Positions 35,346 through 45,673 of a stretch of DNA of 64,000 nt are shown in pieces. The translations under genes were made by a program, and so were the position numbers. The notes under the pieces were generated by a model, which worked only from the letters and a program-made list of their open reading frames with translations, was not told the DNA's origin and searched no databases. The first letter of the stretch is position 1, and each line of letters opens with the position of its first letter. Origin of the DNA: JABDGM01 sp963738665 (GTDB lineage Bacteria; Planctomycetota; Planctomycetia; Pirellulales; Lacipirellulaceae); contig CAVTXL010000003.1 in NCBI GenBank assembly GCA_963738665.1, forward strand, positions 930,001 to 994,000, in the 5' to 3' direction.

Positions 35346-37851
35346 CTATTTTGCCTTATCGTCCGCCGGGAGAGAAGTGGCGGGCTGAGAAGTGGCGGGC
35401 TGAGAAGCGGTTTCGGACGCTGGCGCGGGGGCAGTCGTAACCGTCGAAGGGGCGGCGCGAACGACAAGCAGCACTTGCAGCGTGCCGGACGGTTCCTGCG
35501 CAGCGATTCCATTGCTGCCCGCCGCTACGCCCTTGAGTTGTTGGGCCACGCGCTCACGAACGCCGTCCGGTGTTTGCGCATTGAGCGTTGCCCCGCTGTC
35601 GCGGATTTCGCGGGTCGCAACTTGCCCGGCTGGGGCGTCTCGGCCATTGGGCCCAACGGACGATTGGGCAGGGCGACCCGTCGCGGCCAAGGATGGCACG
35701 GCCTGCTGTTGCGATTGCGCGGACGGCGCGTCGACCGCCTTACGCATGTCGACCTGCACGTCGCCGGGCTGCTGAATTTGCGCCGTATCAAACTTCAACG
35801 ATTCGGTGGCCTCTTTGAATTCAGCGAGCGATGTGGCGACAGCGGCCTCCTTGCCGGCGGACAGCGAGACCGTGAGGCGATAGGCTCGCCCCGAGGACAC
35901 TTGTGCCTCGCCACGATTCTCGCCGAGGCCGCGCTGAAAATATTCCACAGCACTGGCTTGTCCGCCGCCAGAGGCGGGAAAACCATATTGCACAGCGCCT
36001 TCGCCGGCCGCCGCGCCGTTGGAATCGAGCCGGCCACCCATCGCGCCGGCAGAGCTGCGATCGGCGTCGACAGCTATTGCTTTCTCGTCCTTGAGGCCGC
36101 TGGCCCCCTCCGCGGATGCGCCGCCCCTCGTTTGCCGACTGTCGCTGACTGACATATTCATACTATCATCGGCCGACACCTCGCCACCCGCCAAGCCGGC
36201 GCCCGGCGACTGGGTTTCTTCTTGGATCGCCGGGGGCTGCGCTCCGCGACCGGCGCGTCGCCCACCGCGGCCGCCGCCAGCCCCGCCGCCACCGCCAAAA
36301 CCACCACCACCGCCGCCGCGGCCGCCACCTGCACCACGCGCTCCACCTCGACCGACGCCGCGCAGCGGCTCGTTGCTTGGCGTCGAGACGCCAAAACTGT
36401 CGGCAACCTGGGTCGAACTCGGTTCGGAGGAGCGATTCAAGCGGCGCATCATTTCGTCGGGCAGGCTCACTCGCTTCATCCGCGACCACTCTATATTCGC
36501 CAGCGACGGCGGTTCGGCAGTGCCGCCGATACGCTGAGTTAGCTGGCCGTCTTCGACCGAAATGCGGACCACGTCGGAACGGTCCGCGTCGAGCGCAGCG
36601 AGCAGATTCGTCACTTGCGCGGCTGGCGCGTCGACCAGGATCGCATCGGTGGGCGACGGCTCGGATGTGGCGAGTCGAGAGCCTAAATCAAATAAATGTA
36701 AGTCGCGCGGAGCGGCGATCTGCTCGGCGTCTTGACTTCGGTCCAGTCCCTGGATGGCCGCGGTTTGGATCGCTTCGACGTTGAGGCCAACAGAAGCAAG
36801 CTTCCCATCGATTGCCCGTTGCTGGAGTGCGGCGGGCGTTACATCGACGTATACGACGAGCACATCGCCGCGCCGGACGGCGCTGTTCCCTGTTTGCGAC
36901 ACAGCAGAGGACGGGGCAGCGGCCGGCATCATTGCGGGCGGCGGCATAGTGCCGTTGCCACTTGCACTGGCGACGCCATCGGCTACGCCCAGGCTTTCCG
37001 TCCGGCGACTTGCGCCACCCGCATCGCTCGCCGAGCCGGATTGATCTCCGCTGTTTTGCGCAAGCTGTTGCGAGTAGGCTTGCAGGCCGGCATCGCGAGG
37101 AGGCATATCAGAGGCGCCCGGCTGCCGGCCTTCGCCGAGCAAGGATTCGTGAGCCTTGTCCTGTGAGCGGTCGCCGCTGAGACGGACAATCCCCGGCGGT
37201 TCCGGCTGGTCAGCGGCGGTCGGCGGCGCTGTGGCGGCCGGCGCTCTCTGTACTGATTTGAATGCGCGCTCCCGGTCAAGATTCTCGGCGGCGGAGGATG
37301 AGGGACTGAGCGGCGCTGGCTGCTCAGCAAGCTTTTCCGTTTCGCTTGCGGATTGGCGATCTCGAAATTCGTCGCGGATCAAGTGGGACGTATCCGTCGC
37401 CGGCGGAGCAGCCGTCTTGCTGGCCACGGTCGGCAGTTGCTTGTCGTTGGCCGGATTGTGCTGGAGAAACATCATCGCCAGCGCTGCGGCCACGGCCAGC
37501 GCGGCCCAGAGCCAGCCGCGGCGCGTGCGGCCAATCGAAAAGGAGGCGTGTGTCTTCCCGGCCGCTGAAGCGTAGTTCGCCGTTGGCTTGGTCGGAATAG
37601 GGCCATCGGCGATTGGTGCTTGCCTGGTGCGCTCGAGGATGGCTGCGCTCAGATCCTCGCCCAACTGCTTGCGCGGGAGGCGTTGCAGGGCCTGCGAAAC
37701 TGAGCGCAATTCGTCGAGCGTTTGCCGCGCGACGGGGTCGACGGCGAGGCGCTCGATCGACGCGGGCCCGCTCGGCCGGCGCGAGTTCGCCGTCGAGGTA
37801 AGCGCTTAGCAGCTCGTCGTGGAATTCTCGGGTTGGATCGTGGTTAGCCAT
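35346..37851 (-). CDS. Membrane anti-sigma factor-like protein, Gly-rich (one frameshift)
   Basis: Likely regulator of the adjacent ECF sigma factor. The N-terminus MANHDPTREFHDELLSAYLD followed by GELAPAERARV is the anti-sigma domain. The HxxxCxxC zinc motif of ZAS proteins is missing (no Cys). A membrane span RGWLWAALAVAAALAMMFL follows near residue 105. The extracytoplasmic part of about 700 residues is Ser/Ala/Gly-rich with a glycine run around GGGRGGGGGGFGGGGGAGGG and ends in TSQPATSQPATSLP tandem words. A DVLVVYVDVTPAALQQRAID block and VEYFQRGLG suggest some folded parts. The frame breaks near 37770. Repaired length is about 835 residues. 255 bp separate it from the sigma gene. Confidence 0.7.
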
Positions 37852-38106
37852 TACAGCCCAGGTATCAATTCAAGTCAATCAGCCACAGAGGGGACACAGT
37901 TCTCAGAGAAATCCAGTAGGCGAATGAGGACTCAATGATCTTTCGACGGAACGATTCTTGCACGCGCGCGACGAATGGCATTTACCCATTTATCATCTGT
38001 CGTGCAATGGTTCTGACATGGCTTTGAGGTGTTCTCATCAACTTCGGTGTGACCACTATGCCCACGGTGGCACATTTTCTTCATCTCTACGATCCGACTA
38101 CCTGCC

Positions 38107-38682
38107 TCACTTCGTCTCGCTGATCTCCTCGCGCAGGGTCGGGGCCAATTGATCTCTCAATTGCAACCGCGCGCGAAACAACCGGCTGCGAACCGTGCCG
38201 GCCGGCAATGCTAATATTTCGGCAATTTCGTCGTAGCGGCAGCCTTCCAATTCGCGGAGGACCAAAATCTGGCGATATTCAATACTCAGCTCGGCAAGCG
38301 CCGAGTGCACCAGCTCGACCCGCTCGCGCTGCGCAAGGCCGGCTTCCGGCAGCGGACTGTCGTCGACCGGCTCGCTGCCGTAACCGTCTTTGACGCGGTC
38401 GAGCGAAACGAGCGGGCGTTGTTTGCGGGCGTGGCTCATGGCCAGGTTGAAAGCAATGCGATACAACCAGGTATAAAATGCGGACGAACCGCGAAACGTG
38501 TTGAGTTTCAAAAAGGCCTGGACGAACGCGTCTTGCACGACGTCGCGAGCGTCTTCAGCCGAATTGAGCACGCGAGCGAGCGCGTTGTACAAGCGATCTT
38601 GATACCGCCCCACGAGCTGGCCGAAGGCCGCCGTATCGCCGGCCAAAGTGGCCTCGATCAGTGGGGCGTCGTCGCTGTTCAA
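38107..38682 (-). CDS. ECF RNA polymerase sigma factor, RpoE-like
   Basis: 191 residues. Region 2 reads DRLYNALARVLNSAEDARDV, then DAFVQAFLKLNTFRGSSAFY with TWLYRIAFN. Region 4 reads ALAELSIEYRQILVLRELEG followed by the helix-turn-helix EIAEILALPAGTVRSRLFRA. The length and layout are typical of extracytoplasmic-function sigma factors. The next gene downstream on the same strand is the anti-sigma-like membrane protein, the usual pairing. Confidence 0.93.
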   Translation of the reverse strand: MNSDDAPLIEATLAGDTAAFGQLVGRYQDRLYNALARVLNSAEDARDVVQDAFVQAFLKLNTFRGSSAFYTWLYRIAFNLAMSHARKQRPLVSLDRVKDGYGSEPVDDSPLPEAGLAQRERVELVHSALAELSIEYRQILVLRELEGCRYDEIAEILALPAGTVRSRLFRARLQLRDQLAPTLREEISETK

Positions 38683-38928
38683 GCCGTGCTCACTTAGTTA
38701 GACGTGCCGGGGGCGGGCGAAGTTCCCCGGCCGCGGACGCGACAAATCGACCCGAAAAAACGGCTGGAAACCGTAAATGAGTGTTCCAGCCTTATTGTTT
38801 CGCTCGCGGCGGGCCTTGTCAAATATGAGGGTTGAGAGCGGGGAGTCTAGGGTTGAGAGTTGTCGGTAATGGTTTAAACCGCGGGCGGAGCGGATTGGTT
38901 CGAATGTCGGGTGTTTGCAGTGACGGTG

Positions 38929-40118
38929 ATGCAGCCATTTGATCCGTTAGCTTGGATTGACGACGATCTCGCACGGCTCAACCGCGACGGCCTCCGGCGG
39001 CGGCTGGCAGTGCGCGGCGGTGGTCAAACCGCGCGGGTTGTGCTAGACGGAAAGGATCTCGTCAATTTCGGCTCTAATGACTATTTGGGTTTGGCGGCCG
39101 ATGTGCGTCTGGCGGCAGCGGCCGCGAAAGCGGCGCAGCGTGACGGCTGGGGGAGCGGGGCCAGCCCGCTGGTGAGCGGGCGGAGCGGCGTGCATGCGGA
39201 GCTGGAGCAGCGTTTGGCCGCATTTGAAGGAACGGAAGCGGCGCTCGTGTTCTCGTCGGGATTCGCGGCCAACGCGGGTGTGATTCCGCCGCTGGTCGAT
39301 GAGCCGGATGCCGTTTTTGCCGACGCCAAGAACCACGCCAGCCTGATTGATGGCTGCCGGCTGTCGCGGGCGACGCGGTACGTTTATCCGCACTGCGATT
39401 GCGATGCACTAGAGCGGCAGTTGCGCGAGGCGGAAAAATGTCGCCGCCGGCTGATTGTGACCGATACGCTGTTCAGCATGGACGGCGACCTGGCGCCGCT
39501 CGCCCGGCTGGCCGAGTTGGCCGAACAATATCGCGCGATGCTGCTGGTGGACGAGGCGCATGCGACGGGCGTGTTTGGCAGTCAAGGCCGCGGTGCGGTG
39601 GAACACTGGGCGGAAAAAAGTTCTGCCTCCTTTTCTGCGGAGCACGTGCACGTGCGGATCGGCACGTTGAGCAAGGCACTGGGCAGCGGGGGCGGCTTTG
39701 TTTGCGGGCGGCGGTCGCTCATCGAGTGGCTGGCGAACCGGGCGCGGACGTATGTGTTTTCCACGGCGCAGCCGGCGGCGACGAGCGCGGCCGCGATCGC
39801 CGCGCTCAACGTCGTGCGGCAAGAACCCCAGCGGCGGGCACAACTGTGGATCAATGCCAGCACTCTACGATTGCGTCTTCGCGAACAGGGCTGGGACGTG
39901 GGCGATTCAGCGAGCCAGATTATCCCGGTATATGTTGGCACGCCGGAGCAGGCGACCGAACTGGCCGGCCGGCTGCGCGAGGCCGGTTACTTCGTGCCGG
40001 GCATCCGGCCGCCGACCGTGCCGACGGGCGAATCGCTGCTGCGGCTGAGCGTTTCGCGCACCATACGGCGGAAATGATTGACGGTCTGGTGGACGCCCTG
40101 GGGCGGATCAGGAGTTGA
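38929..40118 (+). CDS. bioF: 8-amino-7-oxononanoate synthase (one frameshift near the end)
   Basis: Makes the first bicyclic-precursor ketone of biotin from pimeloyl thioester and alanine with PLP. The fold type I motifs are visible: NFGSNDYLGLA, FSSGFAANAGV, LLVDEAHATGVFGSQGRG and the PLP lysine in GTLSKALGSGGGF. ATG 38929 is preferred; GTG 38911 is an alternative. The frame breaks near 40055, where the expected HTAEMIDGLVDALG tail is one base off, giving the end at 40118. Length is about 396 residues. No other biotin gene is nearby. A related alpha-oxoamine synthase cannot be excluded. Confidence 0.88.
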
Positions 40119-40275
40119 GGTCATCGGCCCATCAAAGGGCCCGTCCAAGTGGCAGAGAACGCGGCAATACTCAGACCGGGAGGGTCGGGCTATAGCGGTT
40201 GGATTGTCGCGGGCTGGAGTGCGGCAACCTTTTGGCAAGACGCAACTTAGGGAGCGCGGCCGGGGACGGATTTGC

Positions 40276-40304
40276 TTGACCGGCCGTTTTTGCCCGTTTA
40301 TCAT
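40276..40304 (+). promoter_or_regulatory. Candidate sigma-70-type promoter
   Basis: ttgacc (40276-40281), 17-base spacer, tatcat (40299-40304), 80 bases before the start of the gene at 40384. A second -10-like tatagt lies at 40311-40316. Sequence match only. Confidence 0.4.
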
Positions 40305-40383
40305 CAAAGGTATAGTCTACTCAGCTTTCCAGCCGGCCGCGGGCAGTTCTGGCCGCGGCGGTTTGCAGGCAAGGAACGAATCT

Positions 40384-41641
40384 TTGTACATCCTCATTGG
40401 GCTAGTCGTCGTCATTCTGGCGGCGTGCGTGTTGGCGTACTTCGCCTCGCGGACGTGGCACTGGGGCTACGTGCTGGTCGTAGTGGGGCTGGTAATTTCG
40501 ACGGCCGGGTTTTTCATTTTGTCGTCGGCGGTGCTGCGCTACAACGCGGCGATGGGCAAAACGATCAGCCAGACGCAAAAGAATCTGGACGACGTGACCG
40601 CTCAGATCACTGCGTTAGAGAGGGGCACAAGCGACGGCAAAGTGATCGGCCAACTGCGCGGGCAGGAAGTCAAAATCCCGGAAGATGCGACGTCGATCGA
40701 GAGCATCGGCGAGCTGGAGCACAGGATTCGGCTACTGACGCAACTGCGGGGGCCGATGTGGATGAACGTAATGCCGACCGCTTTCGATCCGCAAACCGGG
40801 TCGGTGCGAATCAATGTGGAAACGCCGACGCCGCCGGGGATCGTGGCGAACTCGGTTGTGTATGTATTCGAGGCGGGCGCAGGAGCTGCCCGATCCCCGG
40901 GCCGGCAAGCAGTATTTAGGCGAGTTTCGCGTCACGGAAGCCGCGGGCCAAACCGCCACGATTGTACCGACGCTCGATATGACCGACTTTCAGCGGCAAC
41001 GGCTGTCGTCGAGCCACGGGCCATGGCAGATGTACGAAACGATGCCGCCCGATCGGCATGATATATTTGCCAACACGACGCCGGAAGAAGAAGCGAAGTT
41101 GCGGCAAATGATTCCCGAAGTCTCGCTACAAGAATACCTGCGCGACGGCAAGGAGGCGGTGACCGACGATGACCCGCATCGCGTGATTGGCTTGGACGAA
41201 AACGGCAAGCGGTTGCCGGCCGACCAGATGGCTCGGGCCGCGAAGAAGATTTATGAGCGGCGGCTGCGCGATTACGGGCAGGAGTTTCGGAAGTTGGCGG
41301 GGCGGCGGGCGGTGTTGATCACCAACCGCGAGGGTCTGCAATCGGACATTCAGCGGTTGGCGGGCGCGCTCGCCAGCGCCAGCGGCTGACTGCCTTCCGG
41401 CAGGACGAAATTGCAAAGCTGAACAACGACCTGGCCGGCCTGATGAAAGATCGCCAGGCGCTCGACTTGTTGACGGGCCAGGTGCAACAGCAACTGGACG
41501 TGGTGCGGACGAATCTCATTCAATTGCTGATCGACGAACGGCCAGTTGGCTCGTGAGCTGGCCGCTGAGCAGCAGGCGGCCCTGAGGATGCTGGATGAGT
41601 CCGCGCCGGCAAGCCCCCTGGCGGCCGGCAGCATCGAGTGA
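40384..41641 (+). CDS. Membrane-anchored coiled-coil protein of unknown function (frameshifted)
   Basis: About 418 residues after repair. Start TTG 40384 is preceded by aaggaacgaa. Two membrane segments are at the N-terminus (LIGLVVVILAACVLAYFAS and GYVLVVVGLVISTAGFFIL). A helical stretch (ISQTQKNLDDVTAQITALER) precedes a middle domain with GEFRVTEAAGQTATIVPTLD. The C-terminal part is coiled coil (FRQDEIAKLNNDLAGLMKDR, LTGQVQQQLDVVRTNLIQLL) ending at TGA 41639-41641. Frame breaks lie near 40880, 41385 and 41553. Layout and style are those of planctomycete-only proteins. Function unknown. Confidence 0.55.
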
Positions 41642-41765
41642 CCGCCGCGCAGCGCCATTTGGCATGCACTTCTAGCGGCGGTTGCCGTACAATGCTCGTG
41701 TGCCGCGTCCCACGCCAACACCGTGGTCCGCGTTGACTGAGCGCACAGCGACACTGAGTGCGGCC

Positions 41766-42677
41766 ATGGGCATCTACGATCGAGATTACAATCGCGCACC
41801 CTACGGCGATGGCGATCGAATTGGATTGAATCTGGCCGGACCCTTGTCCCTGACGACGAAGCTCGTAATCGTCATGTTCGGCATGTACTTCGTGCAACTG
41901 CTGACGCGGCCGAGCGTGCCGCGGTATCCGGGTGATGACGGCTGGTTTACGAACACTCTTGCACTGCATGCCGATTGGTTGCGCCGTCCGTGGTTGGCGT
42001 TTGAGTTGCTGACGTACAGCTTTCTGCACAGCCCTTTCGACATCAAGCACATCTTGTTCAATATGCTGGGCTTGTGGTTATTCGGCCGCGAGGTCGAGGC
42101 GCGCTACGGACCGCGCGAGTATTTGACGTTCTTCTTCTCGGCTGTCGTGTTCGCCGGCCTCTTCTGGACACTGGGCGAGGTGGTGGCCGATCCGGACAAG
42201 TTGGCTACCAACATGTCGTTGGGCGCGTCCGGCGGAATCGCGGCGATCGTAATTCTGTATGCGTTTAACTGGCCGCACCGCACGGTACTGTTCATGTTTT
42301 TTATTCCGATGCCGATGTGGATACTCGGGTTGATCCTGGTGGGCATGGACACCGTGGGCGCTATTCAGCGGACCGACAATGTCGCATTCACGGCTCACCT
42401 GGGCGGGGCGCTGTTCGCGGCTCTTTACTACAAACGGAACTGGCGGCTGGCGGCTTGGCTGCCCGGCCATTGGCGGCTGCCGAAACTGGGTTCGCGGCCC
42501 AAGCTGCGCGTCCACCGGCCGGAGGATTTGGACGAGAGCGCCGCGGACGACAGCAGCGCGGTAGACGATATTCTGCGAAAGATCGCGGCGCAGGGGCTCG
42601 ACAGCCTGACGCGCCGCGAACGGCAGATTCTCGAAGAGCAGAGCCGTGAAGAACAACGCAAGCGGCGGGGCCCATGA
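41766..42677 (+). CDS. Rhomboid-family intramembrane serine protease
   Basis: 303 residues with six membrane segments. The catalytic Ser is in SLGASGGIAA (GxSG type), the catalytic His in FTAHLGGALFA; HILFNMLGLWLFG provides the His-Asn-type early motif. The C-terminal soluble part LRKIAAQGLDSLTRRERQIL is a short helix pair often seen on planctomycete rhomboids. ATG 41766 (MGIYDRDYNR) is preferred to an upstream frame start at 41682 because the latter is Pro/Arg-rich. It overlaps the next gene by ATGA. Confidence 0.88.
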   Translation: MGIYDRDYNRAPYGDGDRIGLNLAGPLSLTTKLVIVMFGMYFVQLLTRPSVPRYPGDDGWFTNTLALHADWLRRPWLAFELLTYSFLHSPFDIKHILFNMLGLWLFGREVEARYGPREYLTFFFSAVVFAGLFWTLGEVVADPDKLATNMSLGASGGIAAIVILYAFNWPHRTVLFMFFIPMPMWILGLILVGMDTVGAIQRTDNVAFTAHLGGALFAALYYKRNWRLAAWLPGHWRLPKLGSRPKLRVHRPEDLDESAADDSSAVDDILRKIAAQGLDSLTRRERQILEEQSREEQRKRRGP

Positions 42678-43576
42678 TCGTCGCGGTGAGCGGTTCAACG
42701 GGGCTGGTGGGCTCGGCGCTGGTGAGGGCGCTCGAGGCCGATGACCACTTGGTGCGGCGGCTGGTGCGGCGGGAAGTGCGGGACAGTGAGCGAGAGATTC
42801 GCTGGGACCCGGCGGCGGGGACGATCGACGCGGCGGAGCTTGACGCGCTCGACGCCGTCGTGCACCTGGCGGGTGAAAACCTGGCGGCGCATCGCTGGTC
42901 CGCCCAGGTGAAAGAGGAGATTCGCGATAGCCGCGTGCAAGGAACGCAGCTATTGGCCGAGACGCTGGCCGGACTGAAGAACAAGCCGGACGTGCTGGTG
43001 AGCGCTTCGGCAATCGGGTTCTATGGTGATCGCGGCGCGGAACCGGTCGATGAATCGTCTCCGCCGGGCGAAGGCTTTCTGGCCGGCTTGTGCCGCAAGT
43101 GGGAGGGGGCCACGCAGCCGGCCTTTGCGGCCGGCATTCGCGTGGTGAACATGCGGCTGGGCGTCGTGCTCAGCCCGCAGGGCGGCGCCCTGGCAAAGAT
43201 GCTGCTGCCGTTTAAGCTAGGCGCGGGGGGCGTGATCGGCAGCGGCCGGCAAGTGTGGAGCTGGATCACGCTCGACGACCTGGTGCGATCGATTCTGTTT
43301 GTGCTGACGCAGCGCGATCTTTGCGGGCCGGTCAATGCGGTCTGCGCCGGGGCGGTGACGAATCGCGAGTTCACCAAAGCGCTCGGCTGCGTGCTGCATC
43401 GGCCGACGATCTTGCCGCTGCCGGCGTTTGCAGCCCGGCTGGCGCTGGGTGAAATGGCGGACGAGATGCTGCTGGCCGGCGTGCGGGCGGAGCCGCGCGT
43501 ATTGACGGGCGCTGGATTCGCGTTTGAGCATCCGCAATTGGAGCCGGCGCTGCGCGAGATTCTAAAAAGCGGATGA
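42674..43576 (+). CDS. NAD-dependent epimerase family protein, TIGR01777 type
   Basis: 300 residues, an extended SDR. The Rossmann motif is VSGSTGLVGSALVRALEAD near the N-terminus; VVHLAGENLAAHRWSAQVKE and SASAIGFYGDRGAE fit the TIGR01777/SDR39U1-like family, as does the C-terminal PALREIL. The catalytic Tyr-x3-Lys is not evident, which is usual for this group. The four-base overlap with the rhomboid gene implies co-translation. Substrate unknown. Confidence 0.88.
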   Translation: MIVAVSGSTGLVGSALVRALEADDHLVRRLVRREVRDSEREIRWDPAAGTIDAAELDALDAVVHLAGENLAAHRWSAQVKEEIRDSRVQGTQLLAETLAGLKNKPDVLVSASAIGFYGDRGAEPVDESSPPGEGFLAGLCRKWEGATQPAFAAGIRVVNMRLGVVLSPQGGALAKMLLPFKLGAGGVIGSGRQVWSWITLDDLVRSILFVLTQRDLCGPVNAVCAGAVTNREFTKALGCVLHRPTILPLPAFAARLALGEMADEMLLAGVRAEPRVLTGAGFAFEHPQLEPALREILKSG

Positions 43577-44097
43577 CGTGGTAAGTTTACGCTACTCGTT
43601 CCCAGGCTCTGCCTGGGAACGAGGGAATTATACGCGCCCGTATCGGCACGATGGCGCCGGCCTGAATGTCCCTGATGTGATAGCCCAGGGCGAAGCCCTG
43701 GGTGCTTGTCGCGCTTGATAAGGGAAGCTCTGAAAGGGCGTGGTATTCTGGTCGATTCTTGGCCGTGACTGGGCGCGACGCAAACCTCGCCCTTTCAGGG
43801 CTTGCGACCTTTGGACTCGGCCAACATACCCAGGGCTGCGCCCTGGGCTATCGCACCGCGCCCCTGCGGGGCTGCGGATCGATGGGTCATCGCTGAGCCA
43901 GACTCTGCGCGGGAGCGCGGCGTAATGCCGCACATCGATGCCGGGTCAACGGCAAATCGTCCAGTCGCACTTGTAATCTTCTGCCGCACGGCGGCCGGGT
44001 TCCCATTGGCCGCGAGGCCGTGGTCAGGTACACTTAAAAGTTCGGCAATTGTGAGGATACAGGCATCCTGGACGGACCGTTTTTGGGCGTGTTGGCA
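43577..44097. repeat. Noncoding gap with hairpin repeats
   Basis: A perfect 13-bp hairpin is at 43595-43623 (ctcgttcccaggc, loop tct). Two cccagggc/gccctggg hairpins are at 43684-43702 and 43829-43847. Between them tgaaagggcg (43731) and cgccctttca (43788) form a third pair. No coding potential is convincing. Confidence 0.6.
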
Positions 44098-45583
44098 ATG
44101 GCGATCCGATCTCAAGTGGTGGTGCTCGGTGGCGGGCCGGGGGGTTACGCGGCCGCGTTTCTGGCCGCCGATTTGGGATTGGAAGTGTCCATCGTGGAAG
44201 CGGACCCGCGGCTGGGCGGCACCTGTCTGTTGCGGGGCTGCATACCGTCGAAGGCGCTGCTGCACGTGGCGCGGGCGATGAGCGAAGCGGCGGAGATGGC
44301 CGAGTGGGGCGTCGAGTTCGGTCGGCCGCGGATGTCGATCGACAAGATGCGGGCCCGGAAGGAGGCGGTGATCGACGCGCTTACCGGGGGCCTGGCGCAG
44401 ACTGGCCAAGCGCCGCGGGGTCCGCGTTTTCACGGCCCGCGGCATATTTGTTGATTCCCAGACGCTGCAGCTCGAAGGGGGTCAAGATACCAGTTACGCC
44501 AACGAGCGGCTGACGTTCGAGCACTGCATTCTGGCGACGGGCAGCGTGCCGGCGATGCCCAAGATGTTCAAGATCGATTCGCCGCGGGTGATGGATTCGA
44601 CCGGGGCGCTGGCGCTGGCGGACGTGCCCGAAACGCTGCTCGTGGTGGGGGGCGGCTACATCGGCCTGGAAATGGCGACCGTCTATGCCGAGCTGGGTTC
44701 GCAGGTGACGGTGGTCGAGCTGACGGACGGCCTGTTGCCGGGCGCCGATCGCGACCTGGTCAAGCCGCTCGAGAAGCGGCTGCGCGAACGGCTGACGGCC
44801 ATCGAGCTGGGCACGAAGGTGGTCGAGCTGTCGCCGGCCGGCGAGAAGGTCGAGGTGAAGATGGAAGGGCCGGTGGGGAATGACGAAGCACGAATGACGA
44901 ATGACGAACAGAAAAGGGATTCGTCATTGGGCATTCGACGTTTATCAGTTGATCGGGTGTTGGTGGCGATCGGCCGGCGGCCGTTGTCGAGCGGCATCGG
45001 GTTGGAAAACACCAAGGTGAAGGTGAACGACCGAGGGTTTGTCGTGGTGAACGAGCGGCAAGAGACGGCCGATCCGAACATCCTGGCGATTGGCGACGTG
45101 GTGGGCGAACCGATGCTCGCCCACAAGGCTGCGCACGAAGGCAAGGTAGCGGCCGAAGTGCTGGCGGGCGAACCGGCGGCGTTCGAGCCGGCGGCGATTC
45201 CGGCCGTGGTTTTTACGGACCCCGAGATCGCCTGGGCCGGCCTAACCGCAGAGCAAGCCAAGCGCGAGGGGCGAGAGGTTTCCGTCGCGCAGTATCCTTG
45301 GCAAGCGAGCGGGCGGGCCGTTGCGAACGGCCGGACCGACGGTTTGACGAAGTGGATCATCGACCCGGCGAGCGGCCGCGTGCTGGGCTGCGGGATCGTC
45401 GGGGCCGGGGCGGGCGAATTGATCAGCGAAGCGGTGGTGGCGATCGAGATGGGCGCGACGGTGCGCGACGTGGCCGAGTCGATTCACCCCCACCCGACGC
45501 TGAGCGAAACGTTGAGTTTTGCGGGCGACGTGTATTTGGGCACGGCGACGGAAGTTTATCGGCCGAAGAAGAAGCGAGTATAG
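44098..45583 (+). CDS. lpdA: Dihydrolipoyl dehydrogenase, E3 (one frameshift)
   Basis: Reoxidises the lipoyl groups of the pyruvate dehydrogenase complex with NAD+. FAD motif GGGPGGYAAAFLAADLG, redox disulfide in GGTCLLRGCIPSK, NAD motif VVGGGYIGLEMATVYAELGS, and the C-terminal base pair in HPHPTLSE are all present. The frame breaks near 44400; the missing block KRRGVRVFTARGIFVDSQTL is one base away. A segment at about residues 260-282 (GNDEARMTNDEQKRDSSLG) is not in the family and is encoded by an intergenic-type repeat in frame. Repaired length is about 495 residues. Next gene is aceE. Confidence 0.9.
44878..44943. repeat. AATGACGAATGACGAA-class inverted repeat inside lpdA
   Basis: Left arm gaatgacgaagcacgaatg and acgaatgacgaac (44878-44909); right arm attcgtcattgggcattcg (44918-44936). 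The words match those in the rpsM-rpsK gap. It is translated in frame as NDEARMTNDEQKRDSSLG. Confidence 0.8.
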
Positions 45584-45665
45584 AAGGAAGGAGGAGGCAG
45601 GAGACGGGATGCAGGGACGCGTCGTTACTCCCTTTATCCCGTCTCCTGCATCCGGCACCCTGGAT
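45584..45665. repeat. Low-complexity inverted repeat, GGAGACGGGATGCAGG class
   Basis: Left arm aggaggcaggagacgggatg (45591-45610). Right arm atcccgtctcctgcatccgg (45637-45656). It fills the lpdA-aceE gap. Confidence 0.75.
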
Positions 45666-45673
45666 ATTGCGAT

